Below are positions 13,391 through 20,956 of a DNA stretch of 33,876 bases, piece by piece. The stretch is from Ilumatobacteraceae bacterium. GTDB lineage: Bacteria > Actinomycetota > Acidimicrobiia > Acidimicrobiales > Ilumatobacteraceae. The position numbers and the translations under genes were made by a program. The DNA is taken from positions 242 through 34,117 of the forward strand of contig JALQUZ010000012.1 of the NCBI GenBank assembly GCA_023263695.1, given 5' to 3'. Under the pieces are notes generated by a model. It did not search any database. It was not told the origin of the DNA and saw only the letters and a program-made list of their open reading frames with translations. How positions within the stretch are numbered: the stretch's first letter is position 1; each line of letters opens with the position of its first letter.

Positions 13391-13936
13391 TTACGGAACT
13401 ACAACAACCTTTGTTCCGGGTTTAGCCCAGTCATAAACAAACTTTGCGTCTTGCGTACTTGACCGTAAACAACCGCTTCCTAAGTATGTTCCAAGTTCTG
13501 CTTCGGTTTGCAGTGGCACGCCATTCTTTGTTGGGATTTCATGAAATCCGATGTTGCCACCATTCCTACCGATGGCAAACCGCGTCATGAAGCGAAACTT
13601 TACGCCCTCGAGTTCCTGACTAAACGATGACACGGACTGGTTCTTCACGAAGTACGAACCCTTCAGTGGTTGACCACGCATTCCTGACACCAAGAACGTG
13701 CGAATAACTTCGTCCGATCCGTTAATTACCCATACGCGCAATTGACGATTCGAGTACACAATTCGACGACCGATTCCCGAATTCTTTGGCACAGCAAGAT
13801 TTACTTCAGCGATGGTTGTCAGACTTGGCGCAACCGTTGTCGATGTTGTTGGAGTTGGATCAACGGCTGCATTGGCGACACCCTGACCGCACCATGCAGA
13901 TGTAAATACCGCTACAGCAATTATTAAGCGTTTCAT
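13391..13936 (-). CDS. Exported L,D-transpeptidase (YkuD domain)
   Basis: A secreted cell-wall enzyme that would form 3-3 crosslinks or attach proteins to peptidoglycan. Residues 1-23 form a signal peptide (KRLIIAVAVFTSAW, then cleavage after a VANA-like site). A short Pro/Thr linker follows. The catalytic signature lies at the C-terminus: IGFHEIP followed by GSGCLRSS with Cys156 as nucleophile. At 181 residues it is a small, single-domain member without a PG-binding domain. Its ATG overlaps the deoC stop by four bases (ATGA), so it is translated from the deoC message although the functions are unrelated. Confidence 0.88.
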   Translation of the reverse strand: MKRLIIAVAVFTSAWCGQGVANAAVDPTPTTSTTVAPSLTTIAEVNLAVPKNSGIGRRIVYSNRQLRVWVINGSDEVIRTFLVSGMRGQPLKGSYFVKNQSVSSFSQELEGVKFRFMTRFAIGRNGGNIGFHEIPTKNGVPLQTEAELGTYLGSGCLRSSTQDAKFVYDWAKPGTKVVVVP

Positions 13937-14595
13937 TGCAGACCACTCAAGATGACTCGTGAGGCCGACGCTCCAATGCGACTTGCTCCTGCTTCAATCA
14001 TTGCTACTGCATCTGCAGTTGTGCGTATACCACCGCTTGCTTTTACGCCGATGTCTTCGCCAACAGCATTGCGCATGGTGCGCACTGCATCTAATGAAGC
14101 TCCACCTACTTTGTGAAATCCCGTCGAAGTTTTGACATAGTCGGCACCACCAGAAACGCTGTGCTTACATGCTGCAACGATTTGTTCACTCGACCACAGG
14201 CCCGTTTCCAAAATAACTTTCAACACCACAGCCGCGCCGATTGCCCGGCGAACCTCTGCAACTTCATTTTCCAAATTCGACCAATTCCCACTTGCAATCC
14301 AACTCAGATTTGCGACCATATCTATTTCACTAGCTCCATCGGAAACTGCCTGGGCTGCTTCTGCAGCTTTAATGCCTGGAAGGTGGCTTCCTGATGGAAA
14401 CCCCGCCACGCTGGCAATTGGAATTCTGGTGTTTTTGCACGCAATCGATACCCAGTTAGGCGAAACGCATACTGCACCTACACCCAGCTCATCGGCTTCT
14501 GCGCACAGTGCAACTACGTCAGCAGATGTGGCTTCGGGAGTAAGCAATGTGTGATCAATCACCAGGGCAAGCATGGCTCGATCCAAGGTTCCCAT
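13933..14595 (-). CDS. deoC: Deoxyribose-phosphate aldolase
   Basis: Cleaves 2-deoxyribose 5-phosphate to glyceraldehyde 3-phosphate and acetaldehyde in deoxynucleoside catabolism. The Schiff-base lysine is Lys155 in YVKTSTGFHK; GVKASGGIRT near residue 183 holds the second conserved lysine; EIDMVANLSWI and VILETGLW are also typical. Length, 220 residues, is normal. I use ATG 14595 and not the upstream GTG 14604, because TAATGT lies seven bases before the ATG, matching a leaderless message, and the GTG would lie upstream of the predicted transcript. It is divergent from thymidine kinase, which fits a deoxynucleoside salvage theme. Confidence 0.96.
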   Translation of the reverse strand: MGTLDRAMLALVIDHTLLTPEATSADVVALCAEADELGVGAVCVSPNWVSIACKNTRIPIASVAGFPSGSHLPGIKAAEAAQAVSDGASEIDMVANLSWIASGNWSNLENEVAEVRRAIGAAVVLKVILETGLWSSEQIVAACKHSVSGGADYVKTSTGFHKVGGASLDAVRTMRNAVGEDIGVKASGGIRTTADAVAMIEAGASRIGASASRVILSGLQ

Positions 14596-14602
14596 GTCCT
14601 CC

Positions 14603-14608
14603 ACATTA
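14603..14608 (-). promoter_or_regulatory. Putative -10 element of a leaderless deoC-ldt transcript
   Basis: TAATGT on the minus strand, seven bases before ATG 14595. The GGAGG inside that gap would be untranscribed or too close to the start to serve as a ribosome-binding site. Confidence 0.55.
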
Positions 14609-14638
14609 CGCCAGGTGGATGAAGTACATCCGTCCGAC

Positions 14639-14644
14639 TACGGT
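14639..14644 (+). promoter_or_regulatory. Possible -10 element for thymidine kinase
   Basis: TACGGT fits TANNNT and would start transcription near 14651, leaving about five bases before ATG 14656. This favours ATG 14656 over ATG 14647. Confidence 0.4.
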
Positions 14645-14655
14645 TCATGATCGTC

Positions 14656-15264
14656 ATGGCCACCTTGCGATTCAGTTACGGCACGATGGGTTCGGGAAAG
14701 AGCACACTCGCTCTGCAAATTCATCACAACATGTCTTCGCGCGGGGTGAATGGATTGTTGCTGACCAAACTTGACCGTGATGGTTCACAAGTTACAAGCA
14801 GACTTGGCGTTTCGGCTCCCGCGATTGATGTTTCGACAGATCTTGATCTATTTGAACTCACCAAAGAACATATGCCACTGCAGTTTTTGGTTTGTGACGA
14901 AACTCAGTTCTACTCAGTCGAGCAATGCGATCAACTTGCACGTGTTGTGGACGAGCTCAATGTTGACGTATATGCATTTGGACTCATTACCGACTTCCGT
15001 GGATTGCTATTTGATGGCACCCGTCGTCTGTTGGAAATTGCTGATCAACGAATTGAAATGCAGGTCGAAGCACGATGTTGGTGTGGTGATCGAGCAAACA
15101 ACAATGCTCGATTGGTAAACGGAGTCATTGTGTACGAAGGTGAAACTGTTGTAGTTGGCGACACCGACAAAACTATGAGTGAACCGTTGTTTGGCGATGA
15201 AGTGCGCTACGAACTGTTGTGCCGAAAGCACTACATCAACGGCGAGCTCGGGCCTTTGCAATAA
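14656..15264 (+). CDS. tdk: Thymidine kinase
   Basis: Phosphorylates thymidine with ATP. The 202-residue chain begins with the family-typical FSYGTMGSGKST, a P-loop with Lys15. CDETQFY near residue 76 carries the Asp-Glu pair that binds magnesium and the catalytic base; YAFGLITDFRG follows. A zinc site is formed by CWC near residue 138 and a later Cys in LCRKHY. I chose ATG 14656 because type II thymidine kinases normally start only a few residues before the first beta strand; ATG 14647 would add three residues. The last 29 bases overlap the convergent VanZ-like gene. Divergence from deoC suggests shared control of deoxynucleoside salvage. Confidence 0.94.
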   Translation: MATLRFSYGTMGSGKSTLALQIHHNMSSRGVNGLLLTKLDRDGSQVTSRLGVSAPAIDVSTDLDLFELTKEHMPLQFLVCDETQFYSVEQCDQLARVVDELNVDVYAFGLITDFRGLLFDGTRRLLEIADQRIEMQVEARCWCGDRANNNARLVNGVIVYEGETVVVGDTDKTMSEPLFGDEVRYELLCRKHYINGELGPLQ

Positions 15265-15649
15265 TCTCTGCCACTACAAGAACAACCAACACTCCAACAC
15301 AGTTGCCGATTAAGTCGGTTACCTGACGGGTGCGCAATTGAGTAAACCAAGGTTGAACAAGTTCTACAAACACGGTCCAGGTAAACAGCAGCATTAACGC
15401 GCGGCGAACATAGATTGCTCGCACTGCGTAGGCAAGTAAACACGCACATGTTCCCCACACCATCGCATGCAGGTCAGCGTCGCCTGGTGGCCGATGATCA
15501 AGAACTCCCGTGGTAGCAGACGTGTTCACGCGTAAGGCGAATTCAATGATGTTGGACCACCACGTAATTGCAGTATCTGACCACATCAGTGCAGTTGCCG
15601 AAACGATTGCGCAAACAGCAATAACCACGCGTGTGGCACTTCGCTGCAT
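15236..15649 (-). CDS. VanZ-like membrane protein
   Basis: A 137-residue membrane protein with about four hydrophobic helices. DADLHAMVWGTCACLLAYA, then VFVELVQPWF and TDLIGNCVGV, match the VanZ-like pattern in which the conserved acidic and asparagine residues lie at helix ends. Teicoplanin resistance is known only for VanZ itself; most relatives are uncharacterised. I start at ATG 15649, two bases after the stop of the upstream saccharopine dehydrogenase-like gene (TAGTGATG), which indicates coupled translation; a longer frame reaching 15724 would overlap that gene without need. Its 3' end overlaps thymidine kinase. Confidence 0.8.
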   Translation of the reverse strand: MQRSATRVVIAVCAIVSATALMWSDTAITWWSNIIEFALRVNTSATTGVLDHRPPGDADLHAMVWGTCACLLAYAVRAIYVRRALMLLFTWTVFVELVQPWFTQLRTRQVTDLIGNCVGVLVVLVVAEIIAKARARR

Positions 15650-15651
15650 CA

Positions 15652-16938
15652 CTAGTTCAATCGAATAGCGCGCTTTACTGGGCGGTCCCAGCCGGGTTGT
15701 CCGGTTGGTTTCGGACTTGGCCACAAACCTGGACCCATTTCCACCATTCCATGGTGCGCGCCGTAGTCGCCGAGTAAGTTCAGGAACGGATCAGCATTAA
15801 ATGCTTCAGCGCCACGAACACCTGTGGACTTCCAACTTCCATTTGCAAGTAGTTCAAGTGCAACAACAGGACAAATTGCGGTTTGCCACAATACGGCTTG
15901 TGATCCCCAGTCGCGCATGGTGGTTTCGTTATCTGCAACGTGATACAGGTACACCTCGCGTGGTTTGCCGTCATAAGTTCCGCGAACCCACGTTCCTGCA
16001 CAGGTTTTGCCATGCATCAGGTGACCAAGTTTTGCGGGGTTCGGTAGCACTGCGGCCAAAACATCACGCGGTGAAACGCTGACATCTCCAACGCGCACGT
16101 GTTCCTTGCTATCAAGTCCAAGGTACGCAAAGGTCTTGAGCCAGTCAATGAATTCTGCACCAAGACTGTACTTAAACGTCACTCGATTGCATTCAATTTC
16201 GCGAGGAATCAGCAGTACTTCTTCGTGCTCTACGTTGACACACTCGTAAGGGCCAATGCCAGCTGGAAAGTGAAATACTTCTGGTTCCGAAAAGCAGTCG
16301 GTCGTATATAGTCCACGATTCTTTTCCCACACAATTGGTGGGTTCAAGCATTCTTCAATGGTTGTCCAAATTGAAAAGGTCGGTGCGAAGTCAAGCCCAT
16401 CAATCGACAGGTTTGATCCGTCGCGCACACCGATTTCGTCGATGGTGTCAAACAGGTTGTCTGCTGCATAGCGAGCGAACACATCGCTCAACCCAGGTTC
16501 TACGCCCATTCCAACTAGCGCAAGTAGTCCACGATCGCGCCATGCTTGGTCGGAAGCCAACTGGTCTGCGCCTAACGGTGAGCCAACTTCTTCGTATGGG
16601 TTTGATGCGTGTGGCTCGCTCAAGTTCATAGCCATGTCGATGTAGTTGCAATGAGCTTCATAAGCCGCATTGAAAATTGGCTCATTCATACGTGGATCAC
16701 AAGCGTTTACAACAACGTCTGCTTTTACGCGTTCGATGAGAGCCTTGATTGCGGTCATATCACGTGCATCGACTTGCTCTGCGACAAATTTTGATCGATC
16801 GTCAAGTTGAGCAATTGCCTCTTCGGCGCGAGAAAGAGAAATGTCCGCGAGGACAAATTGCGAGAAAAACGATCGGGTCTCAGCAATAGACGCCATTGAA
16901 GCGCCTACGCCACCTGCACCGATTACCAAGATATTCAT
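15652..16938 (-). CDS. Saccharopine dehydrogenase-like NAD(P)-dependent oxidoreductase
   Basis: A 428-residue oxidoreductase. The N-terminal Rossmann fold opens with VIGAGGVGAS (glycines at residues 7-12), followed by DVVVNACDP near residue 80 and CNYIDMAM, segments typical of saccharopine dehydrogenase and carboxynorspermidine synthase relatives. The C-terminal half should bind an amino-acid-like substrate. Which reaction it performs cannot be read from sequence: saccharopine, lysine or polyamine chemistry are all possible. It is followed directly by the VanZ-like gene. A perfect 20-bp interrupted palindrome lies 20-39 bases upstream of its ATG, so it is probably under a dedicated repressor or activator that is not encoded in this window. 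Confidence 0.85.
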   Translation of the reverse strand: MNILVIGAGGVGASMASIAETRSFFSQFVLADISLSRAEEAIAQLDDRSKFVAEQVDARDMTAIKALIERVKADVVVNACDPRMNEPIFNAAYEAHCNYIDMAMNLSEPHASNPYEEVGSPLGADQLASDQAWRDRGLLALVGMGVEPGLSDVFARYAADNLFDTIDEIGVRDGSNLSIDGLDFAPTFSIWTTIEECLNPPIVWEKNRGLYTTDCFSEPEVFHFPAGIGPYECVNVEHEEVLLIPREIECNRVTFKYSLGAEFIDWLKTFAYLGLDSKEHVRVGDVSVSPRDVLAAVLPNPAKLGHLMHGKTCAGTWVRGTYDGKPREVYLYHVADNETTMRDWGSQAVLWQTAICPVVALELLANGSWKSTGVRGAEAFNADPFLNLLGDYGAHHGMVEMGPGLWPSPKPTGQPGWDRPVKRAIRLN

Positions 16939-16957
16939 TACTCACCAGTTCTTCATA

Positions 16958-16977
16958 TGTACAACGTGTGTTGTACA
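16958..16977. promoter_or_regulatory. Perfect interrupted palindrome, likely operator
   Basis: TGTACAAC and GTTGTACA form a perfect 8-bp inverted repeat around a 4-base spacer (GTGT). The site is 20 bases upstream of the saccharopine dehydrogenase-like ATG, where its -10 region should lie (TACAT within the left arm). Dyad symmetry of this size in a promoter is typical of dimeric regulators such as TetR or GntR families. It differs from the usual actinobacterial SOS box core (GAAC-N4-GTTC) by having CAAC/GTTG. Confidence 0.65.
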
Positions 16978-17012
16978 AAGTTCTGTAAGAGTAAGTCTAC
17001 CCGTGTTATTAG

Positions 17013-17387
17013 TTAAAAAACATTCAGCAAATCAACAACAAACACAAGCGTTTCTCCACCTTTAATTACTCCGCCTGCACCACGACTTCCGTATCCCATG
17101 TCTGGCGGAATAGTAAGTTGACGACGTCCGCCAACTTTCATTCCAGCAACACCGTCATCCCAACCTTGAATTACTTGACCAGCACCCAATCGGAAATCAA
17201 ATGCTTCGCCGCGATTCCATGAAGCATCAAACTCTTGGCCATTACTCCAAGCGACTCCCACGTAATGCACAGAAACATTTTTCCCCTTCACGGCTTCGTC
17301 ACCGGACCCAATAGTGATGTCGGTCTTCACCAACTCTGTTGGAGGGGTTTCTTGTGGAATCGTGATTGATGGCTTGTTATTTGACAT
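17013..17387 (-). CDS. FKBP-type peptidyl-prolyl cis-trans isomerase
   Basis: A single-domain FKBP of 124 residues that speeds proline isomerisation in protein folding. Typical pocket residues appear in VSVHYVGVAWSNGQEFDAS, FDFRLGAGQVIQGWDDGVAG and GYGSRGAGGVIKGGETLVFVVDLL. No signal peptide or lipobox is seen, so it should be cytoplasmic. The ATG is supported by TATCCT (minus strand, 17394-17399) with a six-base gap, predicting a leaderless message. It lies between the initiator tRNA terminator and the saccharopine dehydrogenase-like operon and is probably monocistronic. Confidence 0.95.
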   Translation of the reverse strand: MSNNKPSITIPQETPPTELVKTDITIGSGDEAVKGKNVSVHYVGVAWSNGQEFDASWNRGEAFDFRLGAGQVIQGWDDGVAGMKVGGRRQLTIPPDMGYGSRGAGGVIKGGETLVFVVDLLNVF

Positions 17388-17393
17388 TTAGGC

Positions 17394-17399
17394 AGGATA
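17394..17399 (-). promoter_or_regulatory. Putative -10 element of a leaderless FKBP transcript
   Basis: TATCCT, then six bases (GCCTAA), then ATG 17387. No ribosome-binding site precedes the ATG. Confidence 0.6.
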
Positions 17400-17435
17400 A
17401 CAACGCATTCAGGTGCTTTGCCCACATACACAAAA

Positions 17436-17457
17436 GGCCCCCAGCGAACCGGGGGCC
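17436..17457 (-). terminator. Intrinsic terminator downstream of tRNA-fMet
   Basis: On the minus strand a seven-base GC stem (GGCCCCC with GGGGGCC) closes an eight-base loop and is followed by TTTTGTGT. It lies about ten bases past the tRNA 3' end and before the FKBP promoter, so it should end the tRNA transcript. The A-run on the other side (plus-strand T-run after the stem is only three bases) makes it mainly unidirectional. Confidence 0.85.
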
Positions 17458-17466
17458 CTTTGACCT

Positions 17467-17543
<77 letters not shown>

Positions 17544-17556
17544 TCGTAGAAGTTGT

Positions 17557-17586
17557 ACGGTAGCGAGCACACCATAGAGATCGCAA
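17557..17586 (-). promoter_or_regulatory. Promoter of the initiator tRNA
   Basis: On the minus strand TTGCGA (17581-17586) and TACCGT (17557-17562) are separated by 18 bases, with the predicted start near 17550, about seven bases before the mature tRNA. This is the clearest two-element promoter in the window. Confidence 0.55.
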
Positions 17587-17622
17587 CCTTCTCCCCAAAA
17601 CACTTGCACCACCTCACCCACC

Positions 17623-18006
17623 ATGGCACTTTTCGCTCGAAACCCAAAAGCAACCGTTACTGATCTTGATGAAGTTCGTACAGAACTGCAATCACTTCGC
17701 TCGGAAGTAACTAAGCGCACCAACGAGCTTTCGCTAGTCACCGCGGCAATCAACACACTTGAGCAACGACTAACCGTTTTTGATGGTCGCCTTTCAGCAA
17801 CAAACGCCGAAATGTCTAACCAATTACACGAACTTGGAAACGAAATTCAGGCACTTCTCGAAAAACAAGAAGACCCTGCTTCGCTCGCAGCATTAGAGCA
17901 ACTCCGCGTAAACCAAACACGCATCGCTAATGAGCAGGCACGCTATGAAATTGCGTTTCGCCAAGACCTTGCGATGCTCGCTGAAATTATTCGCGAATCT
18001 CGCTAG
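17623..18006 (+). CDS. Small coiled-coil protein of unknown function
   Basis: A 127-residue protein that I do not recognise. After a short basic start (ALFARNPKATV) almost the whole chain is predicted helix with heptad-like spacing of Leu, Ile and Val among many Glu, Gln, Arg and Asn residues, for example LDEVRTELQSLRSEV and LHELGNEIQALLEKQ. No membrane segment or signal peptide is present, so it may be a cytoplasmic oligomer or scaffold. The ATG has no obvious ribosome-binding site; a TACGGT at 17556-17561 could be its -10 element, giving a leader of roughly 55 nt. It ends three bases before the convergent UPF0182 gene stop. Confidence 0.72.
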   Translation: MALFARNPKATVTDLDEVRTELQSLRSEVTKRTNELSLVTAAINTLEQRLTVFDGRLSATNAEMSNQLHELGNEIQALLEKQEDPASLAALEQLRVNQTRIANEQARYEIAFRQDLAMLAEIIRESR

Positions 18007-18009
18007 CGA

Positions 18010-20943
18010 CTAATTACCAATAATTTGCAGTGCTTGTCGAATGAGCTCTCGCGCCTGCGACAACTTCATTTGATACGTAGCGAAATCTGGCGGAGTTTGT
18101 GCCAATGCAGCATCCGCTTGATCAAACAACGTTTCAGCTTGTGCCAACAAATCTGGAGCGGTTTGCGAACCAGTTGGGGCGCTGCTTGGAACCGTGGTCG
18201 CGGTAGTACCACCAGTGTCGGGCACTATTGCGTCTGGCGCAGCAACTTGCCCATCGCCAACGCGATCACCAAGCGAACCCGAATATCCGGGGAACAGGCG
18301 CATAATTGCCGTAGTTAAATCATCTGCAATCACCACTTTGTTGTTGTACGAGGCTAAAACCTTTCGCACAAACACTTGTCGAGCAGATGCATCGTCTGGA
18401 CGCACAAACAATGGGCGCACATAGACAAGCCCCTTAGCTACTGGCACGATCTGCAGGTCGCCAAAAATAACTCGAGAACCACGTTGGTCGAGCAGTGTTA
18501 CTTGTTGTGACACCGTTGGGTCGCTACCAAATTCCGCGGCAACCGTGGCCGGACCTTCTGGCAAAGGCTCCCCAACTTTGTACACCTTCAATTGACCGTA
18601 GGTCCGAGGGTCACTTGAGACGACCATGAATGCACGTAATTCTTTTCGCGCATTGTCTGAGGAAAATGGAACAAATGGACGCAACATCGAAAACACGCCA
18701 TTAGTTTCAGTTGCTCCAGGAGCATGAAAAATAGTGAAATACGGTTCAAAACGTGCAACGTTTGCATCTTGAACGTTGATCAAATCAGGTGTTAAGGCAG
18801 CGTCAGCAGAGCTCACTACGCCAGTGGTACCTTCTGGCTCACTTGGCGGTGCTTGAGCAACGCTCCATGCTGCGTCACGGTTAAAAAACAGCGTTGGGTC
18901 GTCAAACTGATAGCGACCGTACATATTGGTTTGTACGCGGAACAAATCTTCTGGGTAACGGAAGTGAGCGATCAGATCGACCGATGCCTCAGAAACTGGA
19001 GTGAGCAATTTTGGAAACACTTTTGCCCATGTGTTCGCAATTGGATCATTGGCATCTACTTGGTAAAACGTTGCTTCTCCGGAGTACGCATCAACGACCA
19101 CTTTCACACTGTTGCGAACATAGTTAAACGTGGAGTTCAGCCCTGATCCTGCGGACAATTGATCGGTGTTTGCCGATTGTGAGTTTGGATAACGGCTGGT
19201 TGTTGTGAATGCATCAAGAATCCACACCACCTTTCCATCAACTACGGCTGGATACGGATCAGAGTCGTACTTGAAAAATGGTGCAATCTTTTGCACTCGG
19301 TCTTTAATGTTGCGAATCCACATAATGCGCGAGTCAGATGAAATCAGGTTTGATCCAAACAGGTTGTACTCGCCAAAATGAAGCGCAAATGCAACACGAC
19401 GTGTAGGCGATGAAAGTTTTACTCCGCCAGTTCCCGAGTACGCAGTTGCCGTGGTGTCTGGACAAGCTTGTTCAACTTGATTGGTGCCAACTATCGAGTA
19501 GCCATCCAGCCCTTCACCTACATACAACTGAGGGGTCTTCACTCCAATGTCGATATACGTCGGACGACCATCAACCGTCACTCGACTCGCAGGCGCTGCA
19601 ACGACTCCGCAACCGTGCGTATAAATGAGGTGTCGTGAAACCCACGTACGGTTGGGAATGCCGTCAGTATTGAGTTCTCGGGCACCAAGGATTACTTGCT
19701 GCAGCCTGCCATCAATGACGTATCGATCAACGTCGAGGTCTCGAATGGCATAGAACGAAGTTTTTCCTTCGTCCAAAGCAAATCGATCACGCATCTCCAA
19801 AGGATCGAGTTGACGAACATCGCGCAATGGAGTTTCATTCGCAGAAACATCAGCAGCGCTGATTGGCCCAAAGGTTATTGACTCCTGTGCCACTGCATCA
19901 ATATTGAATGCAGCTTTTGTTGCAATCAAGTTGTGTTCAATGTACGGGAGCTCCTTGGTACTTACGTTTGGTTGAACCGAGAATCGTTGAATAACCGCTG
20001 GGTAAATTGTTCCAGCAACTACTGCAACCAGCATCCACATCAATGTTGCAAGCACTGGAATTCTCCAGCCCTTTTGTCGCACATTCCACAAAAACAAAGC
20101 TGCTACAGCAAATGAAACCAAGATCATCAAGTTGGTAGCAGGTAATTGCGCCTTCACATCGGTATAGGTAGCTCCTTGCACCACTCCACGAGTTGAATCG
20201 GTAAGCGAGAAGCGCGACAACCAATAACTGGCAGCCCTAATAACAGCAAGTCCTGCAAATAACACCGATAGATGTGCTTTTGCCTGCGGAGTTACTTTGC
20301 GACCTTGTACCTGCAAGCGAATTCCACCGTTCAAATAGTGAATTGCGGCAGTGACAACCGTGATAAGGACAAGCGCGCCAAATAGCCAATTGACTACAAA
20401 CTCTGCAAACGGTAAACGGAAGACGTAAAAACTGATGTCCAGGTTGAACAACGGTTCTTTAACCCCGAATGATTGCTGATTTCTAAACAGCAGCCACTCT
20501 TGCCACTGTGTCATTGCTGGCAGCCCAACCATGAGACCTAGCACTACCGAGATAACTGCTCTTACGATCCATTGTTTGCGACCAACTAGTTGTCGATAGC
20601 CGGCAAGAGCTCGCTCTTCAGGTGATGGGGCAATTGATTCCGGAGCGATGCGATCTGCGAGCCAGCCATTAACCAGCATCAAAACAACAAAAACGGTGAC
20701 AAATACAGAGCCCAATAGGGCCTTTACGCCCAGCGTCCCCCAGAACACATCTCCACGTCCAAGCGTGTCATGCCACAACGCATCAACATAAAAACCCGAG
20801 ATGCTCTGCGCCGAGAGAAATAGCGCAACAATCACACCAATTACTGCTGTCGCAATTATGCGACTACGACTGGGACGCTTTAGGCGAAAACCGCCCTGTG
20901 GGTTGCGGGGACGGCGAGGAGGTAAGTCTGAAGGGTTGCGCAC
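18010..20943 (-). CDS. UPF0182 family membrane protein
   Basis: A 977-residue integral membrane protein of the UPF0182 (COG1615) family, common in actinobacteria and of unknown function. A basic, Pro/Arg-rich N-terminus (residues 1-28) is followed by seven hydrophobic helices within about residues 29-330, the first being IIATAVIGVIVALFLSAQ. A large extracytoplasmic domain runs to about residue 890 and contains family stretches such as GPISAADVSANETPLRD and VKVVVDAYSGEATFY. A Thr/Pro-rich acidic linker then leads to a final helical segment of about 50 residues rich in Ala, Gln and Asp. GTG 20943 is supported by a TAATCT seven bases upstream. The gene converges with the small coiled-coil gene. 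Confidence 0.95.
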   Translation of the reverse strand: MRNPSDLPPRRPRNPQGGFRLKRPSRSRIIATAVIGVIVALFLSAQSISGFYVDALWHDTLGRGDVFWGTLGVKALLGSVFVTVFVVLMLVNGWLADRIAPESIAPSPEERALAGYRQLVGRKQWIVRAVISVVLGLMVGLPAMTQWQEWLLFRNQQSFGVKEPLFNLDISFYVFRLPFAEFVVNWLFGALVLITVVTAAIHYLNGGIRLQVQGRKVTPQAKAHLSVLFAGLAVIRAASYWLSRFSLTDSTRGVVQGATYTDVKAQLPATNLMILVSFAVAALFLWNVRQKGWRIPVLATLMWMLVAVVAGTIYPAVIQRFSVQPNVSTKELPYIEHNLIATKAAFNIDAVAQESITFGPISAADVSANETPLRDVRQLDPLEMRDRFALDEGKTSFYAIRDLDVDRYVIDGRLQQVILGARELNTDGIPNRTWVSRHLIYTHGCGVVAAPASRVTVDGRPTYIDIGVKTPQLYVGEGLDGYSIVGTNQVEQACPDTTATAYSGTGGVKLSSPTRRVAFALHFGEYNLFGSNLISSDSRIMWIRNIKDRVQKIAPFFKYDSDPYPAVVDGKVVWILDAFTTTSRYPNSQSANTDQLSAGSGLNSTFNYVRNSVKVVVDAYSGEATFYQVDANDPIANTWAKVFPKLLTPVSEASVDLIAHFRYPEDLFRVQTNMYGRYQFDDPTLFFNRDAAWSVAQAPPSEPEGTTGVVSSADAALTPDLINVQDANVARFEPYFTIFHAPGATETNGVFSMLRPFVPFSSDNARKELRAFMVVSSDPRTYGQLKVYKVGEPLPEGPATVAAEFGSDPTVSQQVTLLDQRGSRVIFGDLQIVPVAKGLVYVRPLFVRPDDASARQVFVRKVLASYNNKVVIADDLTTAIMRLFPGYSGSLGDRVGDGQVAAPDAIVPDTGGTTATTVPSSAPTGSQTAPDLLAQAETLFDQADAALAQTPPDFATYQMKLSQARELIRQALQIIGN

Positions 20944-20950
20944 GCAGTGG

Positions 20951-20956
20951 AGATTA
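20951..20956 (-). promoter_or_regulatory. Putative -10 element of leaderless UPF0182 transcript, built on a stop codon
   Basis: TAATCT on the minus strand, seven bases before GTG 20943. Its first three bases are the TAA stop codon of the preceding DivIVA gene (20954-20956), so gene end and promoter share bases. Confidence 0.55.

Noticed and set aside
15650-15724. Longer VanZ-like start at 15724
   Set aside because: It overlaps the preceding gene by over 70 bases; ATG 15649 two bases after that gene's stop is simpler.
16958-16977. SOS (LexA) box
   Set aside because: The arms read CAAC/GTTG where the actinobacterial SOS core is GAAC/GTTC, and no SOS gene is adjacent; kept only as an operator-like palindrome.
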